NCBI RefSeq assembly: GCF_007988965.1
Contig: NZ_BJVD01000005.1
Coordinates: 95,501-159,500, forward strand
Reading direction: 5' to 3'
From: Rummeliibacillus stabekisii
GTDB taxonomy: Bacteria > Bacillota > Bacilli > Bacillales_A > Planococcaceae
DNA length: 64,000 nucleotides
Positions 37,296-45,360 of this stretch are shown here, piece after piece. The position numbers were made by a program, and so were the translations under genes. Under the pieces are notes generated by a model. It made no database searches. It saw only the letters and a program-made list of their open reading frames with translations, and was not told the DNA's origin. Every line of letters starts with the position of its first letter. The stretch's first letter is position 1.

Positions 37296-38162
37296 CTATA
37301 CTACATTATATAACCCTTCATTATGGGATTCAATAGGTTTCTTTAATACTAACCCAATATTAGAAATTGATGTACCTACAATTTTAGAGATCTCTTCGAC
37401 ACTTTTCTTTTCTTCTGAAAATAAGTATTTTATATAAGCATGTCGAATTGGTCCGCTACTAAAAGAACAACCGATTATTTTTACTATATGTTCGATATAG
37501 TTTGAATGCGAATCTTGATTGAATTTATCATAATATCCTCGTTTATCTTTAGAAGACAAAATATAAGGAACATCCCTAAATATAGCTCGTTCAATACCAC
37601 TTAATAGAATGCCTATTTCTGTAGGATCACTAAATACGATATTTGCTTCATAACCTGCAAGTGTTTCGATATTAAGAATAAAGGAATTACCAGTATCCTT
37701 AAAATCATTTGTTGTGATTTCATAAATATCCCGTGGTCGTAAACCTTTCAAATATAGAATATAAATTAATTTTGCTGTAATGGGTATATTAGCAGCAGAT
37801 ATATCTACTTTTTTATCTAATAGGTATTTGTAGTTAACGTCAATGGATTTAATTTTATCTTCTTTTATAAAGCTTATTTTTTCAGTGAAATCATATGATA
37901 TTTGTCCGGATTTCCATAAATAATCAAACCAATTTTTAATATGGCCAATTTTACGGTTTACAGTAGATATTTTGTTTTTCTCTAGTTGTTGTTCTATATA
38001 AGAATGTATATCTGATGGTTTTATTTTGCTAGGCTCAATATCTTTTTTATATAAGGAATTTAAATAAGCAATTAATTGTTTAATGCACATGATTTCATAT
38101 TTTAGCGTAGTAGGTTTTATATTTTGTTTTAATCTATACTCTTCAAAACCAAATAGCATCAT
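37296..38162 (-). CDS. Tyrosine-recombinase-fold protein lacking catalytic residues
   Basis: A 288-aa protein with the size and layout of XerC/D-type recombinases: an N-terminal SAM-like core-binding domain (YEIMCIKQLIAYLNSLYKKD, VNRKIGHIKNWFDYLW) and a catalytic-like domain with the first arginine kept (LKGLRPRDIYEI) and the second (GPIRHAYIKYLF). Where the family has LGHxxxxTTxxY, this protein has VGTSISNIGLVLKK, so the box-II His/Trp and nucleophilic Tyr are missing, and the usual His before the second Arg is Gly/Pro. The only late tyrosine is in GLYNVV at the C-terminus. It may be a DNA-binding regulator, or a TcpM-like atypical relaxase using the terminal Tyr. Start: AAGGAG before ATGATG. 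Confidence 0.6.
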   Translation of the reverse strand: MMLFGFEEYRLKQNIKPTTLKYEIMCIKQLIAYLNSLYKKDIEPSKIKPSDIHSYIEQQLEKNKISTVNRKIGHIKNWFDYLWKSGQISYDFTEKISFIKEDKIKSIDVNYKYLLDKKVDISAANIPITAKLIYILYLKGLRPRDIYEITTNDFKDTGNSFILNIETLAGYEANIVFSDPTEIGILLSGIERAIFRDVPYILSSKDKRGYYDKFNQDSHSNYIEHIVKIIGCSFSSGPIRHAYIKYLFSEEKKSVEEISKIVGTSISNIGLVLKKPIESHNEGLYNVV

Positions 38163-38685
38163 ATCACTCCTTATTGAATAATAGTAATTTTAAAATTGAT
38201 TATTCGTTTTTATTGAGCATCAAAATAATAAATAACATATAAGAATCATATACAAGATCTAATAACATATTCTACTACATAATAAATTAAGAAGGAAATT
38301 TCCAGTTTATCTAATATAATATAAACCTTATTATATCAGCTAATTCCACCTTTTTTACTTAAATAATCTGAATTTTAAGTATAACGATAAATGTTTTGAT
38401 ACAATCAATGGGTATTAAAACATATACTAAAAACCTACTTTTTTTTATAAATAACTATAGATAATTATAAATGATTAAAATGAGTAAAAAAATGGATGTT
38501 TAAGACATAAAAAAATCAGTTAAAATTAGACTGAAAACTAACGAAAAATTCAAGGCACACCAAAAGGACTGCCAAATAAAGCGTTTTTGCAGCCGGTAGA
38601 GTATATTATTTTTTGAAAATTTAGAATGAGTAAATTTAGTATCAAAATTAGCCTTAGTATTCGTTAAGTCGCTAATGAGCTCTCT
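38163..38685. other. Intergenic region
   Basis: 523 A+T-rich bases between the recombinase-like gene and the 532-aa gene. They contain short homopolymer tracts and no ORF or stem-loop I could support. Confidence 0.3.
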
Positions 38686-40284
38686 TTATTTGCTCTCTAA
38701 CCAGTTATAAGTAGCTACTGAATTAGCAGAATTAGAAGGTGCAGAGCCCTTTATAAAAGATTCTCCATTTAAGGATGCTTTTTTAATCTGTTGTAAGTTA
38801 TTCATATATTTTGTAATTAGATGTAAGTTTTTTAATCGTTCATTAGACTTTTTTATTCTAACTGTTAACTTCTCTAGTTTATCTTCTAAGATTGAATATT
38901 GTTTTGAACGGTTACCATAAATCACTTTTACCAGTTCTGTTTTATATTGTTCCACGGTTAATTCTAATTGTCTAGAAACTACATGGTTAATGTATTGTTT
39001 ATTTACAAAAGCATTAATTTTATTTTTAGTTTCTAACCAAGTAGAACGGAAAAGATCTTCTAGCATAGCATCATGAATAGTAATTTCTTTTTGAAGGATA
39101 AGTAAATCAGCGTCGCTGCCGTATTTATTAATAAATTTCAATAAATTAAGCATGTTCTCTTTCAGCAGCTTTTTTCCATGAAGAGAAACAGTTTTGTCTT
39201 GCATGGAGTGCGCATAAGAAATAATATCACTAATGCAATTTTTTAGTAGGTGGAAGTCCATAAAGTAGTTTGCAACCTTGTCAATTTGGAGATAATACTC
39301 CATTAATGGAGCACTATCTCTAAAAAAGTTAGCTAAAGATTCTCTGTAAATAGAAATTCCTTTTAGTCCAACCTGTTTGTATAAATAATTTTTGTAAGCA
39401 ATTATATAACGCCATGCTTCATTATTTTCAAGATGATAAATGGGCACTTCAAATGCCTCACATAAATTATAAATTTCTTGTTCAGACGAAGATACCTTTC
39501 TAATATCCTTCTTGGAATCATGCAAAATATGAACAGATATTTTTAAGTTCAAATCATCTTCTTTATAAACCCACTTCTGGCCCTTCTTTGATTCTTCAAT
39601 CTCAAGAAACTTCAGCATTTCTTTATGAGTATCTATATCTTTTGAATTTTGTTTAAAGTACTTATTAACCTTTTGATCACCAATCGACTTTGTAATTTCT
39701 ACGCCAATGTGTCCGCTTTCAACCATTTTTATGATAGTGCCTACTACTTCACGGTAACTCCTAAAATAGTCAACACCTACACCCGGACTATGCAAACGAT
39801 TATTATATAAATTTCTGATTGCTATAGCATGTTTTAATCCTGGTGGACGAGAAGCTAAAAAGTATAGAAAGAGCCTCTTTTGATTTAGCGTATAATTTTT
39901 GAATAAGGAGCTTGTTAAGATTTTAAGATTCGGTATGTATGTATAATTGCCACCTATCCCAGTGGTCACAATATGAATTTCAGAAAAATAGTCATTTCCC
40001 TTTAAAGTAATTAAACCTAGTTGCAAAGCTTGTGCTAAGGCAAATTCAAAAGTTGATTTACGACAGTGCATTTCCGCACGAAGCTGATGCATGTTAATAT
40101 TGATTTTTTTATCTATATCTACATAAGGACTTAAATGCAAGAGCAAATCAATGGTTGAACTTTCTACAGGGATTAATCCTTTTGAGATTTTAAATATTAT
40201 ATCACGATCCATTTTAGCTAATGGTGTTTCATTTTCGTTGCTAAGATCGTAGGCTAAAGAATTTGCTGTTATCATCTTATTCAC
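38686..40284 (-). CDS. Possible second replication protein (unknown family)
   Basis: A 532-aa cytosolic protein with no family I can name. Residues about 35-100 look like a winged helix (INMHQLRAEMHCRKSTFEFA, then LQLGLITLKG), with a second similar unit about 125-215, a plan seen in plasmid initiators. The C-terminal third is a long basic helical or coiled-coil region (about 430-500). Support for a replication role is contextual: a leader of about 500 bases with a converging small RNA, as in antisense-controlled rep genes, and proximity to the tubRZ partition locus. The start is GTG at 40284 or ATG at 40275; AAAGGTG lies just upstream. Confidence 0.45.
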   Translation of the reverse strand: MNKMITANSLAYDLSNENETPLAKMDRDIIFKISKGLIPVESSTIDLLLHLSPYVDIDKKININMHQLRAEMHCRKSTFEFALAQALQLGLITLKGNDYFSEIHIVTTGIGGNYTYIPNLKILTSSLFKNYTLNQKRLFLYFLASRPPGLKHAIAIRNLYNNRLHSPGVGVDYFRSYREVVGTIIKMVESGHIGVEITKSIGDQKVNKYFKQNSKDIDTHKEMLKFLEIEESKKGQKWVYKEDDLNLKISVHILHDSKKDIRKVSSSEQEIYNLCEAFEVPIYHLENNEAWRYIIAYKNYLYKQVGLKGISIYRESLANFFRDSAPLMEYYLQIDKVANYFMDFHLLKNCISDIISYAHSMQDKTVSLHGKKLLKENMLNLLKFINKYGSDADLLILQKEITIHDAMLEDLFRSTWLETKNKINAFVNKQYINHVVSRQLELTVEQYKTELVKVIYGNRSKQYSILEDKLEKLTVRIKKSNERLKNLHLITKYMNNLQQIKKASLNGESFIKGSAPSNSANSVATYNWLESK

Positions 40285-40446
40285 GACACCTTTTGATTTG
40301 GGTATTATGACACCTTATTGCTGAAAATTTTTTGTAGGAAAAACTTATGTAGAATACAACACCAGTTAATTCTATAAAACAAAAGAACAAGCAATAAAGG
40401 AGAGATGATTTTTCATCAAAATATTTGTTATAACAGACAATAAAGA

Positions 40447-40476
40447 TTGATTTTATAACAGGTAATTTGTTAAAAT
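40447..40476 (+). promoter_or_regulatory. Promoter of putative small RNA
   Basis: TTGATT (40447-40452), 18-base spacer, TAAAAT (40471-40476). The predicted start is near 40483. Confidence 0.5.
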
Positions 40477-40482
40477 GAAAAT

Positions 40483-40661
40483 ATATGAATTAAAAAGAAT
40501 TTACTTCTCTTTAATTCTTCATCTCTATATTTAATACCTAACAATGTTTCCGCATTGATTAGGGTTTGCAGTTAATTAATGTTGGCGCATTAATTGGCTG
40601 ATGGGCTGGGAGGCCAAATTCGTTGAGTGCTTATCTGTCGGAAGTTAAGCACTTTTTTTTA
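40483..40661 (+). ncRNA. Putative ~180-nt small RNA, antisense to the leader of the 532-aa gene
   Basis: A promoter at 40447-40476 and a strong intrinsic terminator (AGTGCTTA/TAAGCACT at 40626-40653, then eight T) define a short plus-strand transcript with no ORF of note. Inside is a stem-loop ATTAATG/CATTAAT around 40576-40595 and a GC-richer block (GCTGATGGGCTGGGAGGCC) in otherwise A+T-rich DNA. It would be complementary to the leader of the divergent 532-aa gene, whose best promoter is at 40792-40820. Counter-transcribed RNAs of this kind set copy number in many Gram-positive plasmids. A member of the Rfam Bacillus-plasmid RNA family is an alternative that a covariance search would settle. 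Confidence 0.5.
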
Positions 40662-40751
40662 TTTTCAATTAATAAAAGGACCAAAGAATAAAAAAATAGA
40701 CTATTCCCCCCTATTTACTGCCGTCTGTTTATGTACGACACTAAATAAACG

Positions 40752-40770
40752 TATGCGTAGTAATCGCATA
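40752..40770. promoter_or_regulatory. Inverted repeat near start of rep-like transcript
   Basis: TATGCG, seven bases, CGCATA. It lies about 15-35 bases downstream of the predicted minus-strand start, a place suited to an operator or a 5' hairpin. Confidence 0.4.
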
Positions 40771-40791
40771 AGCGTTGGAGTGGTCACAATC

Positions 40792-40820
40792 ATATTATCA
40801 GATTGATAGAAATTTTACAA
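40792..40820 (-). promoter_or_regulatory. Probable promoter of the 532-aa gene
   Basis: On the minus strand, TTGTAA (40815-40820), a 17-base spacer and TAATAT (40792-40797). Transcription from here gives a leader of about 500 bases before the start codon at 40284. Confidence 0.45.
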
Positions 40821-40833
40821 GATTATTCAAAAA

Positions 40834-40872
40834 AACCTAAGTAGAAATGTAAATTTCTTGTAGGTTCTTTTT
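40834..40872. terminator. Hairpin terminator
   Basis: Stem AACCTA.GTAGAAAT with AATTTCTTGTAGGTT, flanked by A-runs and T-runs. It insulates the rep-like region from tubY. Confidence 0.6.
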
Positions 40873-40980
40873 TAGAATTTTTTATTATTTAGTTGTGATT
40901 TCTGAGCCTATATGTTAATATAAGTTTAATTAAATAATCATATAGCTCACTAGACTATTAAAACCTTGTGAGTGGTCATA

Positions 40981-41012
40981 AAAAAACCGTAACTCTATGT
41001 TACGGTTTTTTT
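40981..41012 (-). terminator. Terminator of tubY
   Basis: A 13-bp stem (AAAAAACCGTAAC and complement) just after the tubY stop codon, with a T-run on the minus strand. Confidence 0.8.
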
Positions 41013-41018
41013 AATGTT

Positions 41019-41933
41019 CTATCGGTCATCTAATTGTTTTAAACGTTCCATTACTTTATTATTAATAAATTTTCTTTTATCAATTTCTATTTGTTTAGAC
41101 TTCAAGATACGATCTAGGAAGCCATAATTATTGGCCATTGTTTCTTCCCATTCGTTTAATGCTTCTTCTTCAAAATTTCTTTGCTCATATAGCTGTTCTT
41201 TTAATCGTTGGTTTTGCTTTTTTAAAGTTTGAACTTCTTTATCAGTTTCTTCTAGTGCTTTTTGGACTCGTACTTCAGTTTTCTCCGCATTAGTTTCCTT
41301 CTCCCGCAACGCTGATTTAACCTTCTCCTCAATATGTCCGTCTATATTTTCCAAAAGATATTGCTGATTATATTGCTGTGTGGGTACTATTCGCATCTTA
41401 TTATCTTCAGTTTGCTCAACTTCAAATTGACCAGAATCTGTTAGCCCCCTGAGAAGTTCAAATAACATATCAGTAGTAACATAAGATATCTTTCCACTAT
41501 CCCCTGATACTTCCGGAACGTTAGAAGCTTCTTGTCTTTCCTTTTTAGGTGTAACCAGTATTGGAGATAAACCTAATAATCGTTCCAGTCCTTTCACTTT
41601 ATATTCATCTTTTAAAAGAATAATCATTCGAAGTTTTAAAATGGATTTTAAATTTAATCTTAAAGAATTGGTTAATGCTGCTATGTCTTCCTCTTCACCA
41701 TCAAATACATAAGAGTGAAATGGTTTTAAATAATATCTTGCTTGCCCATCAGATATTCCAAACCAGTTAGCAACCTCAGTAATTGGGTAAAAACTTTTTT
41801 CCACGATATCAGTTAAATAATCATCGTTTAATAGAATTTCCTGTTTTGGTGTATCCTCTAAAATTTCATAAAGCGGATCACCAGTTAACAACTGTTCTAC
41901 TGTTTCTTTAGAAACGCCAGTTTCTACAGTCAT
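41019..41933 (-). CDS. tubY: TubY-like regulator of the TubRZ system
   Basis: 304 aa from the ATG at 41933 (AAGGAG upstream, same context as tubZ). Residues about 50-105 form a MerR-like helix-turn-helix (ITEVANWFGISDGQARYYLK). The C-terminal part (about 215-300) is a long coiled coil (EVRVQKALEETDKEVQTLKK). This pairing and the place downstream of tubZ match TubY, described in type III (TubZ) partition loci as a regulator of TubR and TubZ. A separate terminator lies between tubZ and tubY, so it may have its own promoter. Confidence 0.75.
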   Translation of the reverse strand: MTVETGVSKETVEQLLTGDPLYEILEDTPKQEILLNDDYLTDIVEKSFYPITEVANWFGISDGQARYYLKPFHSYVFDGEEEDIAALTNSLRLNLKSILKLRMIILLKDEYKVKGLERLLGLSPILVTPKKERQEASNVPEVSGDSGKISYVTTDMLFELLRGLTDSGQFEVEQTEDNKMRIVPTQQYNQQYLLENIDGHIEEKVKSALREKETNAEKTEVRVQKALEETDKEVQTLKKQNQRLKEQLYEQRNFEEEALNEWEETMANNYGFLDRILKSKQIEIDKRKFINNKVMERLKQLDDR

Positions 41934-41966
41934 TTTATACACTCCTTCCTAATAGCCCGAGACTGT

Positions 41967-42415
41967 TAAATTAAATTTAATAAAAAAAGCTAATTAAATC
42001 AACACAAAACTAATATAAATAAAACTAAATGAATCTAAACTGAAGTAAATTAATATAAACTAAATTAAATAAAATGTTTCAAAATAAAAGCTGAATTAAA
42101 CTAAATAAAACTAAATTAAAATAAAGAAAATAAAAATCAAAAATGGATAGTTTTTATGATAAACGATATAAAAAATACGATTCTAAATAAAATTAAACTA
42201 TTTTAAACTAAATAAAACTAAACTGAATTAAAATAATTTTAATAAAACTAAACTAAATAAATCTAAATTAATTAAAACTAAAATAAGAATCTAATATTGC
42301 TTAGTGGAATTAAATTAAATAAAACTAAATTAAATAAATTCTAACTAAAATAAAATTAAAATAAAAAAAGAAAAACTAAATAAAACTAAACTAATCTAAT
42401 CTAAATATGAATGAC
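41967..42415. repeat. A+T repeat tract between tubZ and tubY
   Basis: About 450 bases of imperfect tandem repeats of ACTAAATAAA/ACTAAATTAAA, nearly free of G on this strand. Similar units in the opposite orientation lie at 44622-44660, on the other side of tubRZ. The tract could be a second centromere-like or TubY-binding site, or unstable satellite DNA. Confidence 0.7.
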
Positions 42416-42421
42416 TATAAA

Positions 42422-42459
42422 AAAGAGAAAGAGAGATTCTTAGAATCTCTCTTTCTCTT
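42422..42459 (-). terminator. Terminator of tubRZ
   Basis: A 16- to 17-bp purine/pyrimidine stem (AGAGAAAGAGAGATTC and complement, loop TTAG), followed on the minus strand by TTTTTTATAG. Confidence 0.8.
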
Positions 42460-42572
42460 AAATCTTATACTAACCAATATACCGCTGTATATCTAGATAG
42501 CAAGTCAAATTATCGTTTCTAGAAGGTTATACTTAAACGTTGTTTGCTGAAATTACCATTCAGTTACAATCC

Positions 42573-43895
42573 TTATTGATTAGATTTAAAAAGCTTTTCA
42601 AATTCAGAGAGTCCATCATCTGCAGTAGCACTAGCCTCATTTTGGTTATTGTTAAATAATAAATTGAATGCATCATTCCCATCCATTTCTTCTTCAGTAT
42701 TAGAAGAAGAAGAAGAAGAGACAAAATCTCCAAATGGATCATTTTCTACAGTGTTTTCTTGCTGTTTTTTCACTTCTTCGATGAATCTATTGTTAACATC
42801 AATAAGTTCTTTAACTCGGTTAGGTAAATCAAGGCCTGCAAAGGCTGCATAGAAATGAACATCTTTTTCATCTGGAGTATCATAAACGTATTGTGCAATC
42901 GGTTTTTCTATTGCAATTGGTGCAAGTTCGTCTAATTTATCTTCAATAGATTTAGTAATTTGGACATTCAATATTTTATTTACGTCGTTAGCATTTGCGA
43001 GAATACTTAAAGCTAAACGCTTAGTCTTTGCTATATTAAACCCATCTGATAAAACACCTTCTTGAATTTTAGATTCCAGGGTACGGATGTATTTAATAGG
43101 CTCGCTAGCGTCAATAGTGGCAGCCCCCTGAGCATATCTAACAAAATGTAGAATACCAGGCGTTTTTATTAGTTTAGTAAACTCAGAACTGTCGAAGTGG
43201 AATTCACTGAATGGCTTGAAGCTGGCAGTAACAACATTCATTTCATGTAAAGTGCGAGCAATGTAATTGTTTGAGAATGATAGATATTCTTTTGTAGACA
43301 CAGCACCTTTTTCAACAAATGAATTGAAAAGCTTTTGATTATCAACAATGATAATAGAACCTAAACCTTGCATAGCCTGATGTATGCTTTGAAGTCTTGT
43401 CAGTGCATTATTTAATACTGTAGCACCCTCAGTGTCTCGAGGTAAGGTAAGAATAAGACCGAATTTCTTATTAAAGCCTTCTGTCATTAATACCCGTATA
43501 GCTTGTATAACTGAACCAGTACCAGTACCGCCACCTAAGCCCGCAACGATCCAAATGAAATCTCTATCTGAAAAGTGTGCATTGACTTTTTTAGCGATAA
43601 TTTGTTCATGCTGCTTAAACAATTTTTCTCCAAGGTTAATATCACGTGAAGCACCTTTACCATCACCGATGAGGATTTTTTCAGTGTCTTCATTATCTAC
43701 TTGAATTTTGTCTAAATCCATTTCATTTGTATTAACTAAAATTGCTTTGTAGGGGTACTCTTTATCTGTTTGCATTTCAGCGCAAGCAGCAGCAATAGAT
43801 GATCCACCCATACCTAATCCCATAAAACCAAAATTCAAGCTTAATTTGACATCTTTATTTTGAGTAAGCGTATTTCTACTAGTTCTGTTAGCCAT
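42573..43895 (-). CDS. tubZ: TubZ, tubulin/FtsZ-like partition GTPase
   Basis: 440 aa. The tubulin signature LGGGTGTGSVIQ (~121) binds GTP, and the protein has the N-terminal FGFMGLGMGGSSIAAACAEM glycine-rich loop. TubZ makes treadmilling filaments that pull plasmids, via TubR bound to tubC, to cell poles in type III partition (pBtoxis, pXO1, where it was earlier called RepX). The C-terminus is acidic and Asn/Ser-rich, as expected for the flexible tail that contacts TubR. The ATG at 43895 is preferred (AAGGAG 8 bases upstream); the tubR gene ends 25 bases earlier. Confidence 0.92.
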   Translation of the reverse strand: MANRTSRNTLTQNKDVKLSLNFGFMGLGMGGSSIAAACAEMQTDKEYPYKAILVNTNEMDLDKIQVDNEDTEKILIGDGKGASRDINLGEKLFKQHEQIIAKKVNAHFSDRDFIWIVAGLGGGTGTGSVIQAIRVLMTEGFNKKFGLILTLPRDTEGATVLNNALTRLQSIHQAMQGLGSIIIVDNQKLFNSFVEKGAVSTKEYLSFSNNYIARTLHEMNVVTASFKPFSEFHFDSSEFTKLIKTPGILHFVRYAQGAATIDASEPIKYIRTLESKIQEGVLSDGFNIAKTKRLALSILANANDVNKILNVQITKSIEDKLDELAPIAIEKPIAQYVYDTPDEKDVHFYAAFAGLDLPNRVKELIDVNNRFIEEVKKQQENTVENDPFGDFVSSSSSSNTEEEMDGNDAFNLLFNNNQNEASATADDGLSEFEKLFKSNQ

Positions 43896-43920
43896 TTTGT
43901 ACACTCCTTAATATAATTAA

Positions 43921-44226
43921 TTATTTTATAAAGTTTAGAAAATCTAATCCAAAGTCACTTATCGAATAAACTCTAATTCTTCCCATTACTTCAACATCCA
44001 CTAAGCCTGCTCCTTCTAAGCGTGCAGTATGTATATCTAATACATATCTTGATGAAAGCAACTTTCGATCTGACTCATCAACCTTTTGCAAGTTTTCATT
44101 TGTTTTCTCCCAAAGAACCTCTTTTCTAAGTGGTGTTTCTGCTAATTTTAATGTGAGCAAGATACTTTTGCTTTCAACACTTAGATGTTCTTTAAGGATA
44201 GCCATAATTTCATTTCGTTGAAACAT
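43921..44226 (-). CDS. tubR: TubR, centromere-binding winged-helix protein
   Basis: A 101-aa winged-helix protein (LLTLKLAETPLRKEVLWEKT, YVLDIHTARLEGAGLVDVEV) immediately upstream of tubZ. TubR proteins of type III partition are about this size, bind repeats upstream of their own gene and recruit TubZ. The ribosome site GGGAGG precedes the ATG. The TTACCGTAA-like repeats start 40 bases upstream. Confidence 0.85.
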   Translation of the reverse strand: MFQRNEIMAILKEHLSVESKSILLTLKLAETPLRKEVLWEKTNENLQKVDESDRKLLSSRYVLDIHTARLEGAGLVDVEVMGRIRVYSISDFGLDFLNFIK

Positions 44227-44265
44227 TTACACACCTCCCGGTATATCTGGGACTCTTGTCTTTTT

Positions 44266-44466
44266 TATTACCGTATTTATTACCGTAAAACTACTTACAA
44301 GTTAAATATAAACTGTCTCAAATAAAAAAGCAACAGTTATTACGGTAATTCTAAAACATTGATATATAAAGGTTTAAGAATTACCGTAATAATAGTTTTA
44401 ATAACTACATTAATAATTGCGGCAATAATTGCGGTAATAATTACATTAATTAATACGGTAATAATT
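44266..44466. repeat. tubC-like centromere: TTACCGTAA repeats
   Basis: At least seven copies of a TTACCGTAA-like motif on either strand: around 44268, 44280, 44340, 44381, 44417, 44429 and 44453. They lie directly upstream of tubR, where tubC and the tubRZ promoter are found in known systems. The motif is nearly palindromic, fitting TubR dimers. Confidence 0.8.
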
Positions 44467-44621
44467 AATGTAATATTGACAATGTGAATTCTTATGGGAA
44501 TTTGTTTGGAAATAACAGTTGATCAGAAGATAAAATTAAGAGGATAGGCAAAAGAAATTGTAGATAGCTTTTCTTATCTAATCGTACACTCATATTTTTA
44601 AAAGTAATTTTAACAAAGAAT

Positions 44622-44660
44622 TTTATTTAGTTTAGTTTAGTTTAATTTAGATTAGTTTTA
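44622..44660. repeat. TTTAGTTTAGT repeats
   Basis: Four to five tandem copies of TTTAGT/TTTAAT, the reverse complement of the tract at 41967-42415. Confidence 0.55.
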
Positions 44661-44666
44661 AAAAGA

Positions 44667-44885
44667 AAGTTTTTAAAGGTTTTTGATCTGATTTCAAAGG
44701 TTTTCAACTGTTTTCAAACTATAGCTTAGAGCACTAGTAGCGAAAGCGTGCTCTTCAGAAGGGGAAGGTATACTCTTTTATAGATTTGATTTTTTTAGAA
44801 AGGTTTAAGTCTTTTCAAAAGAAAACGAAGAGAAAATCGATGTTTTAGATCTTTTCAAAATAAATCAAAAGGTATTAAAAACTTA
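44667..44885. repeat. TTTTCAAA-rich tract
   Basis: Repeated AAAGGTTTT(C/T) and TTTTCAAA words (for example near 44694, 44710, 44813 and 44854), with a hairpin GAGCAC/GTGCTC at 44731-44755. No ORF is present. It lies between tubC and the relaxation operon and may be a protein-binding region. Confidence 0.4.
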
Positions 44886-44957
44886 CCTAAATGAAATAGA
44901 GTTGAATGTTTTAATAATAAGGTTGTAGAGCAAATGTAGCGGAAATAAACCTTTAGT

Positions 44958-45036
44958 GAATTACCCATTTCTATGAGTGTTTTGAATTACCCTGTGTTTT
45001 TAGAGAGAAGGGGGGTAATTCGCAAGAGGGTAACCC
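44958..45036. other. Inverted and direct repeats, candidate oriT or operator
   Basis: GAATTACCC at 44958-44966 and 44984-44992, its reverse complement GGGTAATTC at 45013-45021, and GGGTAACCC at 45028-45036. The inner pair can form a 9-bp stem. The site lies 325 bases upstream of the replication-relaxation/VirD4 operon, a usual place for an origin of transfer. The role is inferred from position. Confidence 0.4.
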
Positions 45037-45267
45037 TATTAACCCCTTACATTCTTTATTCCATATATAGTTAGAGGGCATTTTAAAGCGTGACTAATAT
45101 ACATTTCAGATATGTACATTCTTTACATTCCTTTATTTTTCTAAATATCGTTTTATACACCAGTTTTCTTTTGGCTTTTTTAAGCTTTTAACATGCTTGC
45201 AAGAGGAATTCAATATGGTGTTTTTATAGATGGAATGTTATTATGTAATGAAATTGGATATTAAAAA

Positions 45268-45336
45268 GGGAAAACCCCGACTTTACTAAAATGGAGAAAT
45301 TTTACGTCTCATTTTAGTTTTAGTCGGGTTTTTTTG
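45268..45336 (+). promoter_or_regulatory. Leader attenuator element C (relaxation/VirD4 operon)
   Basis: GGGAAAACCCCGAC opens a long stem (further paired blocks ACTAAAATG/CATTTTAGT and GAGA/TCTC) closed by GTCGGG and seven T. The ribosome site AAAGGAGGGG and TTG start follow within 25 bases. Confidence 0.82.
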
Positions 45337-45360
45337 TATTCAATTAAAGGAGGGGAAAAC

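Noticed and set aside
41967..42415. Possible CRISPR array
   Set aside because: Units are short, contiguous and nearly homogeneous A+T repeats without spacers; no cas gene is present.
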